64,000 bases of DNA, from the NCBI GenBank assembly GCA_045643465.1, contig JAZUKV010000010.1:89791-153790 (forward strand), read 5' to 3'. The notes under the pieces are model-generated. The model worked only from the letters and a program-made list of their open reading frames with translations. It was not told where the DNA came from and did not search any database. Source of the DNA: CAG-492 sp045643465 (lineage in GTDB: Bacteria > Bacillota > Clostridia > TANB77 > CAG-508). Shown one piece after another: positions 17,326-26,361 of the stretch (positions within the stretch are counted from its first letter, which is position 1; each line of letters opens with the position of its first letter). The position numbers and the translations under genes are program-made.

Positions 17326-17440
17326 GTGGAATTGGGGACGGTTCTAATTTCCACAAAATAGGAAAAAATGACAGATATGCGATGTGGCATATCTGTCTTT
17401 TTTTATAAAAAGTGGAAATTAGAACCGTCCCCAATTCCAC
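17326..17440. repeat. REPIN-like element: inverted pair of 29-base repeats around a hairpin
   Basis: Unit 17326-17354 begins GTGGAATTGGGGACGGTTC; unit 17412-17440 is its exact reverse complement. They flank 57 bases containing a 10-base-pair hairpin (17371-17396) with a T-run. Two inverted REP units with a spacer are the definition of a REPIN, a non-autonomous element mobilised by RAYT transposases. The same repeat family sits beside the transposase at 611-672. Confidence 0.85.
17371..17404 (+). terminator. Terminator of aspS inside the REPIN-like element
   Basis: ACAGATATGC and GCATATCTGT pair around GATGTG; C and seven T follow. Confidence 0.8.
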
Positions 17441-17442
17441 TG

Positions 17443-17471
17443 TTGACCGCATATGAGTATTGTGGTAAAAT
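17443..17471 (+). promoter_or_regulatory. Promoter of the 73-residue gene
   Basis: TTGACC (17443-17448), 17-base spacer, TAAAAT (17466-17471), beginning three bases after the REP unit. Confidence 0.65.
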
Positions 17472-17504
17472 ATTCATATTGTAATTTGCAAAGGGGTGAT
17501 CATT

Positions 17505-17726
17505 ATGTTTTATAAAAAAATAATAATGGAAAAGGTTGAAAAAATATATCAAATATTAAATGAATTACAATGTAATGAAATTGAACTATTTTTAAGTATT
17601 CAAAGAAATCAAAATGTACTAATAAAAAAAATAAATAAATTGGAAGAATATAATGAAATTGATGATATGTCAAAAGCACTAATGGATAAGAGATTATTGG
17701 AAATTAAACAAATGATAAAAAGTTAG
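17505..17726 (+). CDS. Small helical protein of unknown function
   Basis: A 73-residue protein I do not recognise; predicted to be almost wholly helical with heptad-like Leu/Ile spacing (EKVEKIYQILNELQCNEIELFLSIQ) and therefore probably a small coiled coil. No membrane segment. ATG 17505 is preferred over GTG 17496 because AAAGGGG ends at 17496, eight bases upstream. Its own promoter and terminator support a real gene. Confidence 0.55.
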   Translation: MFYKKIIMEKVEKIYQILNELQCNEIELFLSIQRNQNVLIKKINKLEEYNEIDDMSKALMDKRLLEIKQMIKS

Positions 17727-17731
17727 AAAAA

Positions 17732-17760
17732 TCGCAGGTTTTTAATACCTGCGACTTTTT
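17732..17760 (+). terminator. Terminator after the 73-residue gene
   Basis: TCGCAGGT and ACCTGCGA pair around TTTTAAT, then C and five T. Confidence 0.85.
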
Positions 17761-17832
17761 CATAAATACTTGAAAATTAAATTAATTTGTGATATAACAT
17801 GCAATGAAAGAATAGGGGTAAATTTAAATAAT

Positions 17833-18858
17833 ATGAAAAATATAAAAGATTACAATTTAGATGAATTGCAGAACGAATTGATAAACTTAGATGAAAAAAA
17901 ATTCAGGGCAGAGCAAATTTTCAAATGGTTATATGTCGACAAAGTAAAAAATTTTGACGAAATGACAAATCTATCTTTAGAATTAAGAAATAAATTAAAA
18001 GAAAATTATAGTATCTGCAATTATAATATTTTAAAAAAACAAGAATCTTCAGATGGTACAAAGAAATATTTGTTTGATGTATTAGATGGTAATGCAATTG
18101 AAACAGTTTTAATGCAATATCATCACGGAAAAACAGTATGTGTATCATCTCAAATAGGATGTAAAATGGGATGCAAATTTTGCGCTTCAACCGGTATAGC
18201 TTTTGTTAGAAATCTAACTGCTGGTGAAATTGTAGAGCAAATATTAGCTGTAGAGCAAGATATAAATGATAAAATATCAAATATCGTATTTATGGGAATT
18301 GGAGAGCCATTAGATAATTATGATAATGTTATAAAAGCAATTAAAATTTTGAATAACCCAAAAGGCTTGAATATAGGTACTAGACATATAAGTGTGTCAA
18401 CAAGTGGTTTAGTTCCTAGAATATATGATTTGGCTAATGAGAATATTCAATGTACATTATCTATTTCATTACATGCAACTACTGATGAAAAAAGAAGTAG
18501 TATGATGCCTGTTAATAATAGATATAATATAGCAGAGCTAATGAAAGCTTGCAAAGATTATATAAAAATTACAAATAAAAGAATATCGTTTGAATATGCT
18601 TTAGCTAAAGATAATAATGACAACTTAGATGATGCTAAACAATTAGTAAAATTATTAAAAGGAATGCTTTGCCACGTAAATTTAATACCAATAAATAAAA
18701 TTGATAATGGCAATTATTCAAAAAGTACAAATGAAAACATCTTAAAATTTAGAGATTATTTAAATGACAATGGTATTGTAGCAACAATAAGAAGAGAGTT
18801 AGGTTCAGATATCGATGCAGCATGCGGACAACTTCGCAGAAAAAATTTAAAAAAATAA
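17833..18858 (+). CDS. rlmN: 23S rRNA A2503 / tRNA A37 C2-methyltransferase RlmN
   Basis: Radical-SAM enzyme that methylates carbon 2 of A2503 in 23S rRNA and A37 in some tRNAs. The cluster-binding cysteines are C110-x3-C114-x2-C117 (GCKMGCKFC) and the second catalytic cysteine is Cys331 in AACGQLRR near the C-terminus. The N-terminal helical domain reads FRAEQIFKWLY, as in the family. I use ATG 17833; the ribosome binding site (AGGGG at 17814-17818) is rather far upstream, and the open extension to a TTG at 17770 overlaps the previous terminator region. It heads the rlmN-prpC-prkC-rsgA-rpe cluster common in Firmicutes. Confidence 0.93.
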   Translation: MKNIKDYNLDELQNELINLDEKKFRAEQIFKWLYVDKVKNFDEMTNLSLELRNKLKENYSICNYNILKKQESSDGTKKYLFDVLDGNAIETVLMQYHHGKTVCVSSQIGCKMGCKFCASTGIAFVRNLTAGEIVEQILAVEQDINDKISNIVFMGIGEPLDNYDNVIKAIKILNNPKGLNIGTRHISVSTSGLVPRIYDLANENIQCTLSISLHATTDEKRSSMMPVNNRYNIAELMKACKDYIKITNKRISFEYALAKDNNDNLDDAKQLVKLLKGMLCHVNLIPINKIDNGNYSKSTNENILKFRDYLNDNGIVATIRRELGSDIDAACGQLRRKNLKK

Positions 18859-18916
18859 TTTTTAAGAATTGAATACTACAAACTTAAGAACAAGAAATCG
18901 ATAATTAGGAGGTTTT

Positions 18917-19642
18917 ATGAAAGCTTTTGCAACATCAGATGTAGGTAAAGTAAGAGAAATGAATCAAGATAGTTACCATATATCTGATCAAAATGATGAT
19001 GTAAAATTATTTATAATAGCAGATGGAATGGGGGGATACAAAGGAGGTGAAATAGCAAGTAGACTTGCTATAGAGGCATCAAAAAAATATATTCTTAATA
19101 ATTTTGATGGAGTAAAAAAAGATAAAGAGCTAGTATTAGATTTATTGAAAAATGCAATAGAATATGCGAATATGGTTATATATGAAAAATCTAAAGAAAA
19201 CGAAGAGCTAAGTGGAATGGGAACAACAATTGACATATGTTTAATATATATGAATAGAGTATATATAGGTCATGTTGGTGATAGCCGAGTATATAGAATA
19301 AGAAAAGAATTTTTCAGAAAATTAACAAAAGACCATAGTTATGTAGAGCAATTGGTAGATCAAGGTAATATAACAAGAGAGGAAGCGTATAATCACCCTA
19401 AAAAGAATATGTTAACAAAGGCATTAGGATGTACAGCTTTCGTTGAACCAGATGTAATGGTAAAAGGTTTTGTAAAAGATGATATTATATTGATGTGTAC
19501 AGATGGTTTAACAAATATGATAAGAGATAATAAAATATGTGAAATTATCAAAGAAAATCCTGAAGGAGCAACTAAAAAATTAGTGGAAGAAGCAAATAAA
19601 AATGGTGGATTAGATAATATTACAGCTGTAATCATATTATAA
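18917..19642 (+). CDS. prpC: PP2C-type Ser/Thr protein phosphatase
   Basis: Metal-dependent phosphatase that removes phosphate from Ser/Thr of proteins, mainly those modified by PrkC next door. The PPM motifs are in order: NQDS at residue 14, ADGMGGYKGGE, GMGTT, GHVGDSRVYR, KDHSYVEQLVDQG, CTDGLTNM and GGLDNITAVI at the end, so all metal ligands are present. The 241 residues are standard. It begins with an AGGAGG site and ends 13 bases before prkC. Confidence 0.94.
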   Translation: MKAFATSDVGKVREMNQDSYHISDQNDDVKLFIIADGMGGYKGGEIASRLAIEASKKYILNNFDGVKKDKELVLDLLKNAIEYANMVIYEKSKENEELSGMGTTIDICLIYMNRVYIGHVGDSRVYRIRKEFFRKLTKDHSYVEQLVDQGNITREEAYNHPKKNMLTKALGCTAFVEPDVMVKGFVKDDIILMCTDGLTNMIRDNKICEIIKENPEGATKKLVEEANKNGGLDNITAVIIL

Positions 19643-19655
19643 GGAGAGGGAGAAT

Positions 19656-21626
19656 ATGAATTTAGAAGGTAGTGTTATAGGAAATAGGTATGAAATAATT
19701 GAAAAAATTGGAAGTGGCGGAATGGCTACAGTTTATAAAGCTTTAGACAAAATTCTTAACAGATATGTTGCAGTAAAAGTATTAAGAGATGAGTTTACTA
19801 CAGATGAAGAATTTATTAAACGTTTTAATGCTGAAGCGCAATCTGCTGCAAGGCTTACACATCCAAATATAGTTTCTGTATTTGATGTTGGGCAAGAATA
19901 TAATGTTTATTATATAGTTATGGAATTAATTCAAGGAAAAACTTTGAAAGAGATAATAGAAGAAGATGGTTTTTTATCTTGGAAATGGGCAATTAATATT
20001 GCTATTCAAATAGCGTCAGCTTTAGAAATGGCACATAAAAATAGTATAATTCACAGAGATATTAAGCCTCATAATATAATGATAACAGAAGACGGTGTTG
20101 CAAAAGTCACAGATTTTGGAATAGCAAAAGCTGTTTCGAATTCAACAATAACAGCTTTTGGTACTACTTTAGGATCAGTACACTATTTTTCACCAGAGCA
20201 TGCTAGAGGTGGGTATACTGATTCAAAATCTGATATATATTCTTTAGGTGTTGTAATGTATGAAATGGTTACTGGAAAAGTACCTTTTGATGCAGATACT
20301 CCAGTTTCAGTAGCATTAAAACATATGCAAGAAGAGCCTGTAGAGCCAAGAAAAGTAAATCAAAATGTACCAATGGCTATAAATCAAATAATAATGAAAG
20401 CAATGAAAAAAGATCCAAATGATAGATATCAAAATGCTTCAGAGATGATTAATGATTTAAATATGGCTTTAAAAAGACCAGAGGGAGGATTTGTTGACCA
20501 ACTTACTGAAGAAAATGATGGATTAACAAAAAGAATTCCAACTATTGATGCTGGAATAAAAACTAACAATACTAGAACAGCTCCAAAAGAAGATGAGAAA
20601 ACGGGATTTTTCCAAGAGCATAAAAAGATAATAGTATCAGGAATTATAATAGTTTCATTTATAGCGGTATTTATAATTACATTACTTATAACTTTAGGAA
20701 TAGCAAATTCTTCTTCACCAAAAGATGTGCAGATACCAAATGTTGTTGGTTTAACTAGAGAAGAAGCAAAATCTGCAATTGAAAATTCTAAATTAGTGTT
20801 TAATACTGATGTAAAAGAAATATATAGTGCAGATGTTCCTGAAGGATGTGTTATTTCTCAAGATCCACAATATATAAATAATTATTCTATAAAAGAAGGA
20901 AGCACAGTAAGTATTGTAGTTAGTAAAGGTATAGAAACAGTAAAAATGCCAAAGGTTGTAGGTGAAAAGTTTGAAGATGCTGAAAAGATGTTAACTGAAC
21001 TTGGAATAAAAATTGAGAAAGTTGAAGAAATAAGTCAAACTATTGAAGAAGGGTATGTAACAAGCCAAGAAACCAAAGAAACTACAGATGTAGAGGTTGG
21101 AACGGTTGTAAAAATCCATGTAAGTAAAGGTAATGGTAAGAAGAAATTCAAAGTAGCATATGTAATAGGTAAAAATGTGGAGGATGCGAAAAAAGAATTA
21201 ACAGAGCTTGGTATGGAAGTTAATATTAAAGAAAAAGAAGATATGTCACAAAGTGAGGGCATTGTATTAGAGCAAAGTATACCAGAAGAAACTGATGCAC
21301 AAGAAGGAGATAAGATTACTTTAACAGTTAATAAAATAAAAGCAAATGTTGAAGGTACTATAAACATAAATGTTAAGTCTTTAGTAGAAAAATATGCATC
21401 AGATGATGAAGAAGGTTCATCAAACAAGAATGTTACTATAAAAATAGTTGTAGGAAATGATAAAATTTATGAAAAAACTATTCCAAAAACAACAGAAAAA
21501 ATCAACCAAACATTTGAAGGTAAAGGTGTTGTAACAATAAAAGTATATATTAATGGTATAAAAGCTAATGGAAAAGATTATACATTAGACTTAAATGGTG
21601 AAAATAAAGCAATAACAATTAGTTAA
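19656..21626 (+). CDS. prkC: Membrane Ser/Thr protein kinase with PASTA domains
   Basis: Hanks-type kinase that senses peptidoglycan fragments outside and phosphorylates cytosolic targets (growth, wall metabolism, spore germination in Bacillus). The kinase domain covers residues 1 to about 270 with GSGGMATVYKA, VAVKVL, the catalytic HRDIKPHN and DFGIAK. One membrane helix is near residues 325-347 (KIIVSGIIIVSFIAVFIITLL). Three PASTA repeats follow (PNVVGLTREEAKSAIE, PKVVGEKFEDAEKMLTELG, AYVIGKNVEDAKKELTELG), then a 100-residue strand-rich end that is not PASTA. Co-transcribed with prpC, ending at a hairpin. Confidence 0.94.
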   Translation: MNLEGSVIGNRYEIIEKIGSGGMATVYKALDKILNRYVAVKVLRDEFTTDEEFIKRFNAEAQSAARLTHPNIVSVFDVGQEYNVYYIVMELIQGKTLKEIIEEDGFLSWKWAINIAIQIASALEMAHKNSIIHRDIKPHNIMITEDGVAKVTDFGIAKAVSNSTITAFGTTLGSVHYFSPEHARGGYTDSKSDIYSLGVVMYEMVTGKVPFDADTPVSVALKHMQEEPVEPRKVNQNVPMAINQIIMKAMKKDPNDRYQNASEMINDLNMALKRPEGGFVDQLTEENDGLTKRIPTIDAGIKTNNTRTAPKEDEKTGFFQEHKKIIVSGIIIVSFIAVFIITLLITLGIANSSSPKDVQIPNVVGLTREEAKSAIENSKLVFNTDVKEIYSADVPEGCVISQDPQYINNYSIKEGSTVSIVVSKGIETVKMPKVVGEKFEDAEKMLTELGIKIEKVEEISQTIEEGYVTSQETKETTDVEVGTVVKIHVSKGNGKKKFKVAYVIGKNVEDAKKELTELGMEVNIKEKEDMSQSEGIVLEQSIPEETDAQEGDKITLTVNKIKANVEGTININVKSLVEKYASDDEEGSSNKNVTIKIVVGNDKIYEKTIPKTTEKINQTFEGKGVVTIKVYINGIKANGKDYTLDLNGENKAITIS

Positions 21627-21645
21627 TATAAATTAAGTAAATAAG

Positions 21646-21671
21646 AGCGAAGAGCGAATCTTCGCTTTTAT
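21646..21671 (+). terminator. Hairpin after prkC
   Basis: AGCGAAGA and TCTTCGCT pair, then T-rich sequence. It may attenuate expression of rsgA and rpe. Confidence 0.7.
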
Positions 21672-21694
21672 TAATAAAATCTTGGAGGTAAATT

Positions 21695-22588
21695 TTGCAA
21701 AACGATGGAATTATAATAAGTAATGTATCAAACATGTATTTGGTAGAAAATTTTAAGAATAATGAAATTATAAAATGTAATGCAAGAGGAAAGTTCAAAG
21801 ATCAAGGGATTAATCCTGCAGTAGGAGATAAGGTTAGTTTTGAAATTGTTGATAGAGAAAAGTCTGAAGGGGTTATATGCGAAATTTTTCGAAGGAATAA
21901 TTTTATTAAAAGACCTAAAATAGCAAATCTAACACAAATTATTTTTGTTATTTCAATGAAAAAACCAAAGCCAGACTTATTAATGTTAGATAAACAACTA
22001 GCTTTTGCAGAGCTAAATAATATAAATCCAATTATTTGTTTAAATAAAATAGATTTAGAAGATGAGGCATATATAGAACATATTGAAAAGATATATTCAA
22101 ATATAGGATATAAAGTATTAAAAACAAATGCAAATGAGAAAATAGGTACAGATCAAATAAAGGAAGTTTTAAAAGGAAATATTACAGCCTTTTCTGGAAA
22201 TTCTGGAGTAGGAAAATCAACATTAATAAATGCGATATTTGATACAGAAATTACAAAACAAGGAAATATTAGTATTAAAAACCAAAGAGGTAAAAATACA
22301 ACTACTAGTACGTATTTGTATAAAATAGATGAAAATACATATATAGCAGATACTCCAGGGTTTTCAACATTTGAGATAAACGAAATATCAACAGATGATT
22401 TGTATAAATATTTTAAGGAATTTTTAGAGCCTACTAAAGAATGTGAATTTGTTGGATGTACACATATAAAAGAAGAATTATGCGGGGTAAAAAAAGCCGT
22501 AGAGCTAGGAAAAATTTCAGAAGAAAGATATAATAGATTTTGTAAAATATATTTAGAATTAAAAGAGCAGGAGGCACACAAATGGTAG
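21695..22588 (+). CDS. rsgA: Ribosome small-subunit biogenesis GTPase RsgA
   Basis: Circularly permuted GTPase that checks late 30S assembly. After an OB-fold the G motifs run in permuted order: NKID (G4) first, then GNSGVGKST (G1, about residue 167), then DTPGFSTF (G3). The C-terminal zinc finger is CEFVGCTHIKEELCGV with its Cys and His ligands. The start is TTG 21695, six bases after GGAGG; no ATG in frame fits. It overlaps rpe by seven bases. Confidence 0.92.
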   Translation: MQNDGIIISNVSNMYLVENFKNNEIIKCNARGKFKDQGINPAVGDKVSFEIVDREKSEGVICEIFRRNNFIKRPKIANLTQIIFVISMKKPKPDLLMLDKQLAFAELNNINPIICLNKIDLEDEAYIEHIEKIYSNIGYKVLKTNANEKIGTDQIKEVLKGNITAFSGNSGVGKSTLINAIFDTEITKQGNISIKNQRGKNTTTSTYLYKIDENTYIADTPGFSTFEINEISTDDLYKYFKEFLEPTKECEFVGCTHIKEELCGVKKAVELGKISEERYNRFCKIYLELKEQEAHKW

Positions 22589-23241
22589 AAATATCAACAT
22601 CAGTATTAACTGTAGAAAAAGATAAAATAGTTAGAGCAATTTATGATTTAGAAGTTGCAAAAACAAATTATTTTCACATTGATGTAATGGATGGAAAATT
22701 TGTAGAGAGCTTTACTAATGAAGTTATGGAAGAGTATAGTGGATATATTAAATCAATTTCAACACTACCGTTAGATGTTCATTTAATGGTAAAAGATGTA
22801 AAAAAATATATTGATATATATTTGAATTACGAACCCAATATAATAACTTTTCATATTGAAGCTGTGAAGGATCAAAATGAAGCAATCGAATTAATTAATT
22901 ATATTAAAGCAAATAATTGTAAAGTTGGGATTGCTATTAATCCAGATACAAAAATTGAAAAAATATATAATTTATTAGATAAAGTGCATATGGCTCTTGT
23001 AATGACTGTTGTTCCCGGAAAAGGAGGACAAGATTTAATAGAATCAACAATTGAAAAAATTGAGATCTTAAAAAATTATATTAATCAAAATAATATTGAT
23101 ATAGATATTGAAGCTGATGGTGGTATAAAACTTGAGAATATAGAAAAGATAAAAGATGCTGGTGCAAATATAATTGTTTCAGGAACAGGAATTATTAAAT
23201 CAGAGAATTATTCAGAAGTTATTTCAAATATGAAACTATAA
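22582..23241 (+). CDS. rpe: Ribulose-phosphate 3-epimerase, divergent
   Basis: TIM-barrel epimerase that interconverts ribulose-5-phosphate and xylulose-5-phosphate in the pentose phosphate pathway. Catalytic elements seen are HIDVMDG, DVHLMVKD, the second catalytic Asp in EADGG and the phosphate-binding SGTGI. Two usually strict motifs differ: the N-terminal APSILSAD-like segment reads TSVLTVEKD and the MSVNPGFGGQ loop reads MTVVPGKGGQ. The position after rsgA is the classical rpe locus, so I keep the assignment, but substrate preference may have shifted. Start ATG 22582 has AGGAGG and overlaps rsgA. Confidence 0.82.
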   Translation: MVEISTSVLTVEKDKIVRAIYDLEVAKTNYFHIDVMDGKFVESFTNEVMEEYSGYIKSISTLPLDVHLMVKDVKKYIDIYLNYEPNIITFHIEAVKDQNEAIELINYIKANNCKVGIAINPDTKIEKIYNLLDKVHMALVMTVVPGKGGQDLIESTIEKIEILKNYINQNNIDIDIEADGGIKLENIEKIKDAGANIIVSGTGIIKSENYSEVISNMKL

Positions 23242-23245
23242 AATA

Positions 23246-23280
23246 AAAAGTTCCCAAAATGTTTTTTGGGGACTTTTTTA
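23246..23280. terminator. Bidirectional terminator between rpe and the DUF4364 gene
   Basis: AAAAAGTTCCCAAAA pairs with TTTTGGGGACTTTTT; A-run on one side and T-run on the other serve both convergent genes. Confidence 0.85.
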
Positions 23281-23832
23281 CTTTTCGGACTTTTTCTCAT
23301 AATTTTTTGTAAGTGTATCTAATAAAGCTGGATAAATAATTTCAGCATTGTTTTTCCAATTGTCTACAATTTTTTTTGCTTCATCTCGAGATCCTGCGAA
23401 AGTTTTAATTTCAAATACAGTTTCATTATTTTCCATTATTTTACAAACCACAGTATAATGATCTTCATTTAATGGTGTAAATTCTGCAATTATAGAATGT
23501 TCATTTTCAATATTTTCTAATATAGATTTCAAATTGGTATCAGCTTTTAATTTTATAATACCAGGAAGAATATCTAATGTTAAATCTAAAGTAGTTTTAC
23601 CATGAGAAGTTAATTCATAAACTGTTTGATCTTCTTTAGGATAACTTATAATAAAATCTGCAGATATTAAGTCTAATAAAAATTGTTGAAAGTAAAAATA
23701 ATTCATATCTATAGCAGATAATACTAATTTATAAAGATTGTCATTAGTAATGGGTTTATGAACTTGATTTAATATATATAAAATTAAAACCTTATTTTCT
23801 GCTAATGTTTCATTGTCTGATGTAATTTTCAA
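23278..23832 (-). CDS. DUF4364 family protein (winged-helix-like)
   Basis: A protein of 184 residues from a family common in Clostridia and described only as DUF4364. The N-terminal part (ENKVLILYILNQVHKPITNDNLYKLVL) has the look of a PadR/winged-helix domain; the C-terminal half is an alpha/beta region of unknown role. No experimental function is known to me; a transcription factor is plausible. I choose TTG 23832 as start because AAGGGG lies nine bases upstream on the minus strand, and the remaining extension to 23916 is hydrophobic and unlike the family. Confidence 0.7.
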   Translation of the reverse strand: MKITSDNETLAENKVLILYILNQVHKPITNDNLYKLVLSAIDMNYFYFQQFLLDLISADFIISYPKEDQTVYELTSHGKTTLDLTLDILPGIIKLKADTNLKSILENIENEHSIIAEFTPLNEDHYTVVCKIMENNETVFEIKTFAGSRDEAKKIVDNWKNNAEIIYPALLDTLTKNYEKKSEK

Positions 23833-23980
23833 AATTTCCAACCCCTTATCAAAAAAATATGTTATAATGTAGACATTATAGCATAGTAATTCAAAAAATA
23901 AAAGAGAAATTTTCAAATTAGAATGAGTATAATATATGAAAAAAATCTAATTGAAAATAAAAAAGGAAGGAAGTAAAAAT

Positions 23981-24640
23981 ATGAGAATTAGATATAAAGC
24001 ATGGGCAAGACCAGAGCTTGAAGCAAGTGATTTTTATATAGATAACCCAGAAGATTATAAAGGAAAATGGAATACTTTATATAAAAAACAAAATCCAATA
24101 CATTTAGAGCTAGGATGTGGTAAAGGAAATTTTATTTCAAAATTAGCAGTTCAAAATGAAGATATAAATTATATAGCAATAGATTTAGTTGACGCTATGT
24201 TAGGTTTAGCTAAAAGAAATATTGAAGATACATATCATGAAGCAGAAAAAGAAATTGATAATGTTTATATTACAAGATATGATATAGAGCGCATTTTGAA
24301 TATATTGGATAAAGAAGATAATATAGAGCGCATTTATATAAATTTCTGTAATCCATGGCCAAGAGGAAAGCACAGAAAAAAAAGATTAACACATACAAGA
24401 CAGCTAGAAAAATATAAAGAGTTCTTAAAAGAAAATGGAGAAATTTACTTTAAAACAGATGATGATGGATTATTTTTAGATAGTTTAAAATATTTTGAAG
24501 AAAGTGGTTTTAAAATAATTGACAAAACTTATGATTTGGAAAGTAAGCCAGATTTTTGGAATAATATAATGACTGAACATGAAAAAATGTTTATGGATCA
24601 AGGCATAAAAATCAAAGCTTTAAAAGCACAAAAAATGTAA
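23981..24640 (+). CDS. trmB: tRNA (guanine-N7)-methyltransferase
   Basis: SAM-dependent enzyme that makes 7-methylguanosine at position 46 of tRNAs. The family start MRIRYKAWARPEL, the SAM loop LELGCGKGNF, the INFCNPWPRGKHRKKR catalytic segment and FKTDDDGLF are all present. ATG 23981 has AGGAAGG upstream; the frame extension to 23951 is not part of the gene. Length 219 residues is normal. It precedes ftsE by 115 bases, with no clear terminator between. Confidence 0.93.
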   Translation: MRIRYKAWARPELEASDFYIDNPEDYKGKWNTLYKKQNPIHLELGCGKGNFISKLAVQNEDINYIAIDLVDAMLGLAKRNIEDTYHEAEKEIDNVYITRYDIERILNILDKEDNIERIYINFCNPWPRGKHRKKRLTHTRQLEKYKEFLKENGEIYFKTDDDGLFLDSLKYFEESGFKIIDKTYDLESKPDFWNNIMTEHEKMFMDQGIKIKALKAQKM

Positions 24641-24755
24641 AAATTGGTCAAATTTAAAAGTGAAAATTTGATGAATTCTATTGCAAATGGTAGTAATTAT
24701 TGTTATTATATACATGAAAAAATATTTTAATATATTTTTGACCAAGGAGATAAAA

Positions 24756-25442
24756 ATGATAGAGTTTAGGAATGTAAGTAAAACATATGGTACTGGTACA
24801 GAAGCAGTGCATAATGCTAATTTTAAAATAGAAAAAGGAGAGTTCGCATTTTTGGTTGGATCTTCAGGTTCAGGAAAATCAACTCTTATAAAAATGATAT
24901 TAAAAGAAGAAAATCCAACATCTGGAAACATAATAATAAATGGAAAAGATACTACGTTTATTAAATCAAGAAAAGTTCCTTTTTTGCGTAGAAGTATGGG
25001 AGTAGTTTTTCAAGATTTCAGGCTATTACCAGATAAAACAGTTTATGAGAATGTAGCTTTTGCTATGTATATAGTTAAAGCAACTCCAAAACACATAAGA
25101 AGACAAGTTCCAATGGTACTTTCACTAGTTGGGTTGAGCGGAAAAGCTAAAATGTATCCAAATGAGTTATCAGGTGGAGAGCAACAAAGAGTTGCATTAG
25201 CAAGAGCACTAGTTAATAATCCTTCAATGCTTATTGCAGATGAACCAACAGGAAATCTAGACCCAGATACAGCATGGGAAATCATGAATTTATTAAATAG
25301 TATAAATTTAAGAGGAACAACAGTTGTTGTTGCAACTCATGCTAAAGATATTGTTGATAAAATGAAAAAACGTGTAATACAAATAGATAAAGGTATTATA
25401 GTTAGAGATGATAAAAAAGGTGGGTATGATAGTGAATTATAA
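24756..25442 (+). CDS. ftsE: Cell-division ABC transporter ATP-binding protein FtsE
   Basis: ATPase partner of FtsX; the complex controls peptidoglycan hydrolases from inside rather than transporting a solute. Walker A GSSGSGKST, signature LSGGEQQRVALARAL, Walker B MLIADEPTGNLDPDTAW and the H-loop ATHAKD are complete. ATG 24756 follows AAGGAG; the extension upstream to 24681 is unlike the family. It overlaps the ftsX start. Confidence 0.94.
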   Translation: MIEFRNVSKTYGTGTEAVHNANFKIEKGEFAFLVGSSGSGKSTLIKMILKEENPTSGNIIINGKDTTFIKSRKVPFLRRSMGVVFQDFRLLPDKTVYENVAFAMYIVKATPKHIRRQVPMVLSLVGLSGKAKMYPNELSGGEQQRVALARALVNNPSMLIADEPTGNLDPDTAWEIMNLLNSINLRGTTVVVATHAKDIVDKMKKRVIQIDKGIIVRDDKKGGYDSEL

Positions 25443-26343
25443 TATACTAAGTTATTTAATAAGTGAAGGATTAAAAAATGTTTTTAAAAATACTAAATCA
25501 ACAATTGCCGCATTAATTATAATGTTTGCAACGATGATAACTGTTGGATTAGGTTTAGCAGGAGCCAAAAATGTTACATCAATTATAAAACAACTTGAAG
25601 ACGATGTACCACTAACAATTTTCGTAAAAGATGGTTTAACAACTTCTGAATTAAACAAAATAGAAGATTATATAAAATCTATAGATTCAGTTAATAATGT
25701 AACATTTACTTCAAAAGCAGAGGCTTTACAAAAAGCAAAGGAAAAATTATCAGATAGTGCAGAGCTATTAGATACATATACAGAAACAAATCATCCATTT
25801 AAGGCTTCATATTCTATAACATTAACAGAATTAAGTAAATCAAATTATACTGCAGATTTATTAAAAAATTCAGATGTTTTAAAAGATAATATTGCTGATA
25901 TACAGTCTTCAGACATTGTAATAAATGGACTTAATAGATTAGATAAAGGAATAAAAATCATATTTATAGGAATGGGAATCTTATTAATAGCAGTTTCAAT
26001 TGTAATAATAAGTAATACAATAAAATTAACAGTTCATGCAAGAAGAAGAGAAATTTCTATAATGAAATACGTAGGAGCTACTAATAATTTTATAAGGGCA
26101 CCATTTATAGTAGAAGGAATTGTAATAGGTATTATTGCTATAGCAATTTCACTATTAGCATTAGGTGGACTATATCAATTAATTTACAATTCATGCAACA
26201 GTATGATGATGACAACTTTCCACTTCTCATTACTTCAATTTAATGATATATTTAAAACTGTAGTTCTAATTTATACATTATTAGGAATTGGAATAGGCGT
26301 ATTTGGAAGTATTATTTCAATGAAAAAATATCTAAAAGTTTAA
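25432..26343 (+). CDS. ftsX: Cell-division membrane protein FtsX
   Basis: Four-helix membrane protein: first helix about residues 24-46 (TKSTIAALIIMFATMITVGL), a long external loop (about 50-175) where hydrolase partners bind, and three helices at the end with the MacB/FtsX-like signature VHARRREISIMKYVGATNNFI. The start is most likely GTG 25432, correctly spaced from AAGGTGGG; ATG 25426 is too close and ATG 25408 lies further inside ftsE. The 303 residues fit. Works with FtsE and the M23 protein encoded next. Confidence 0.92.
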   Translation: MNYNILSYLISEGLKNVFKNTKSTIAALIIMFATMITVGLGLAGAKNVTSIIKQLEDDVPLTIFVKDGLTTSELNKIEDYIKSIDSVNNVTFTSKAEALQKAKEKLSDSAELLDTYTETNHPFKASYSITLTELSKSNYTADLLKNSDVLKDNIADIQSSDIVINGLNRLDKGIKIIFIGMGILLIAVSIVIISNTIKLTVHARRREISIMKYVGATNNFIRAPFIVEGIVIGIIAIAISLLALGGLYQLIYNSCNSMMMTTFHFSLLQFNDIFKTVVLIYTLLGIGIGVFGSIISMKKYLKV

Positions 26344-26361
26344 TAAAAAGGAGAGAAACAT

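Noticed and set aside
23833..23916. Longer DUF4364 protein starting at ATG 23916
   Set aside because: The extra 28 residues are hydrophobic and include the ribosome binding site and likely promoter of the TTG start.
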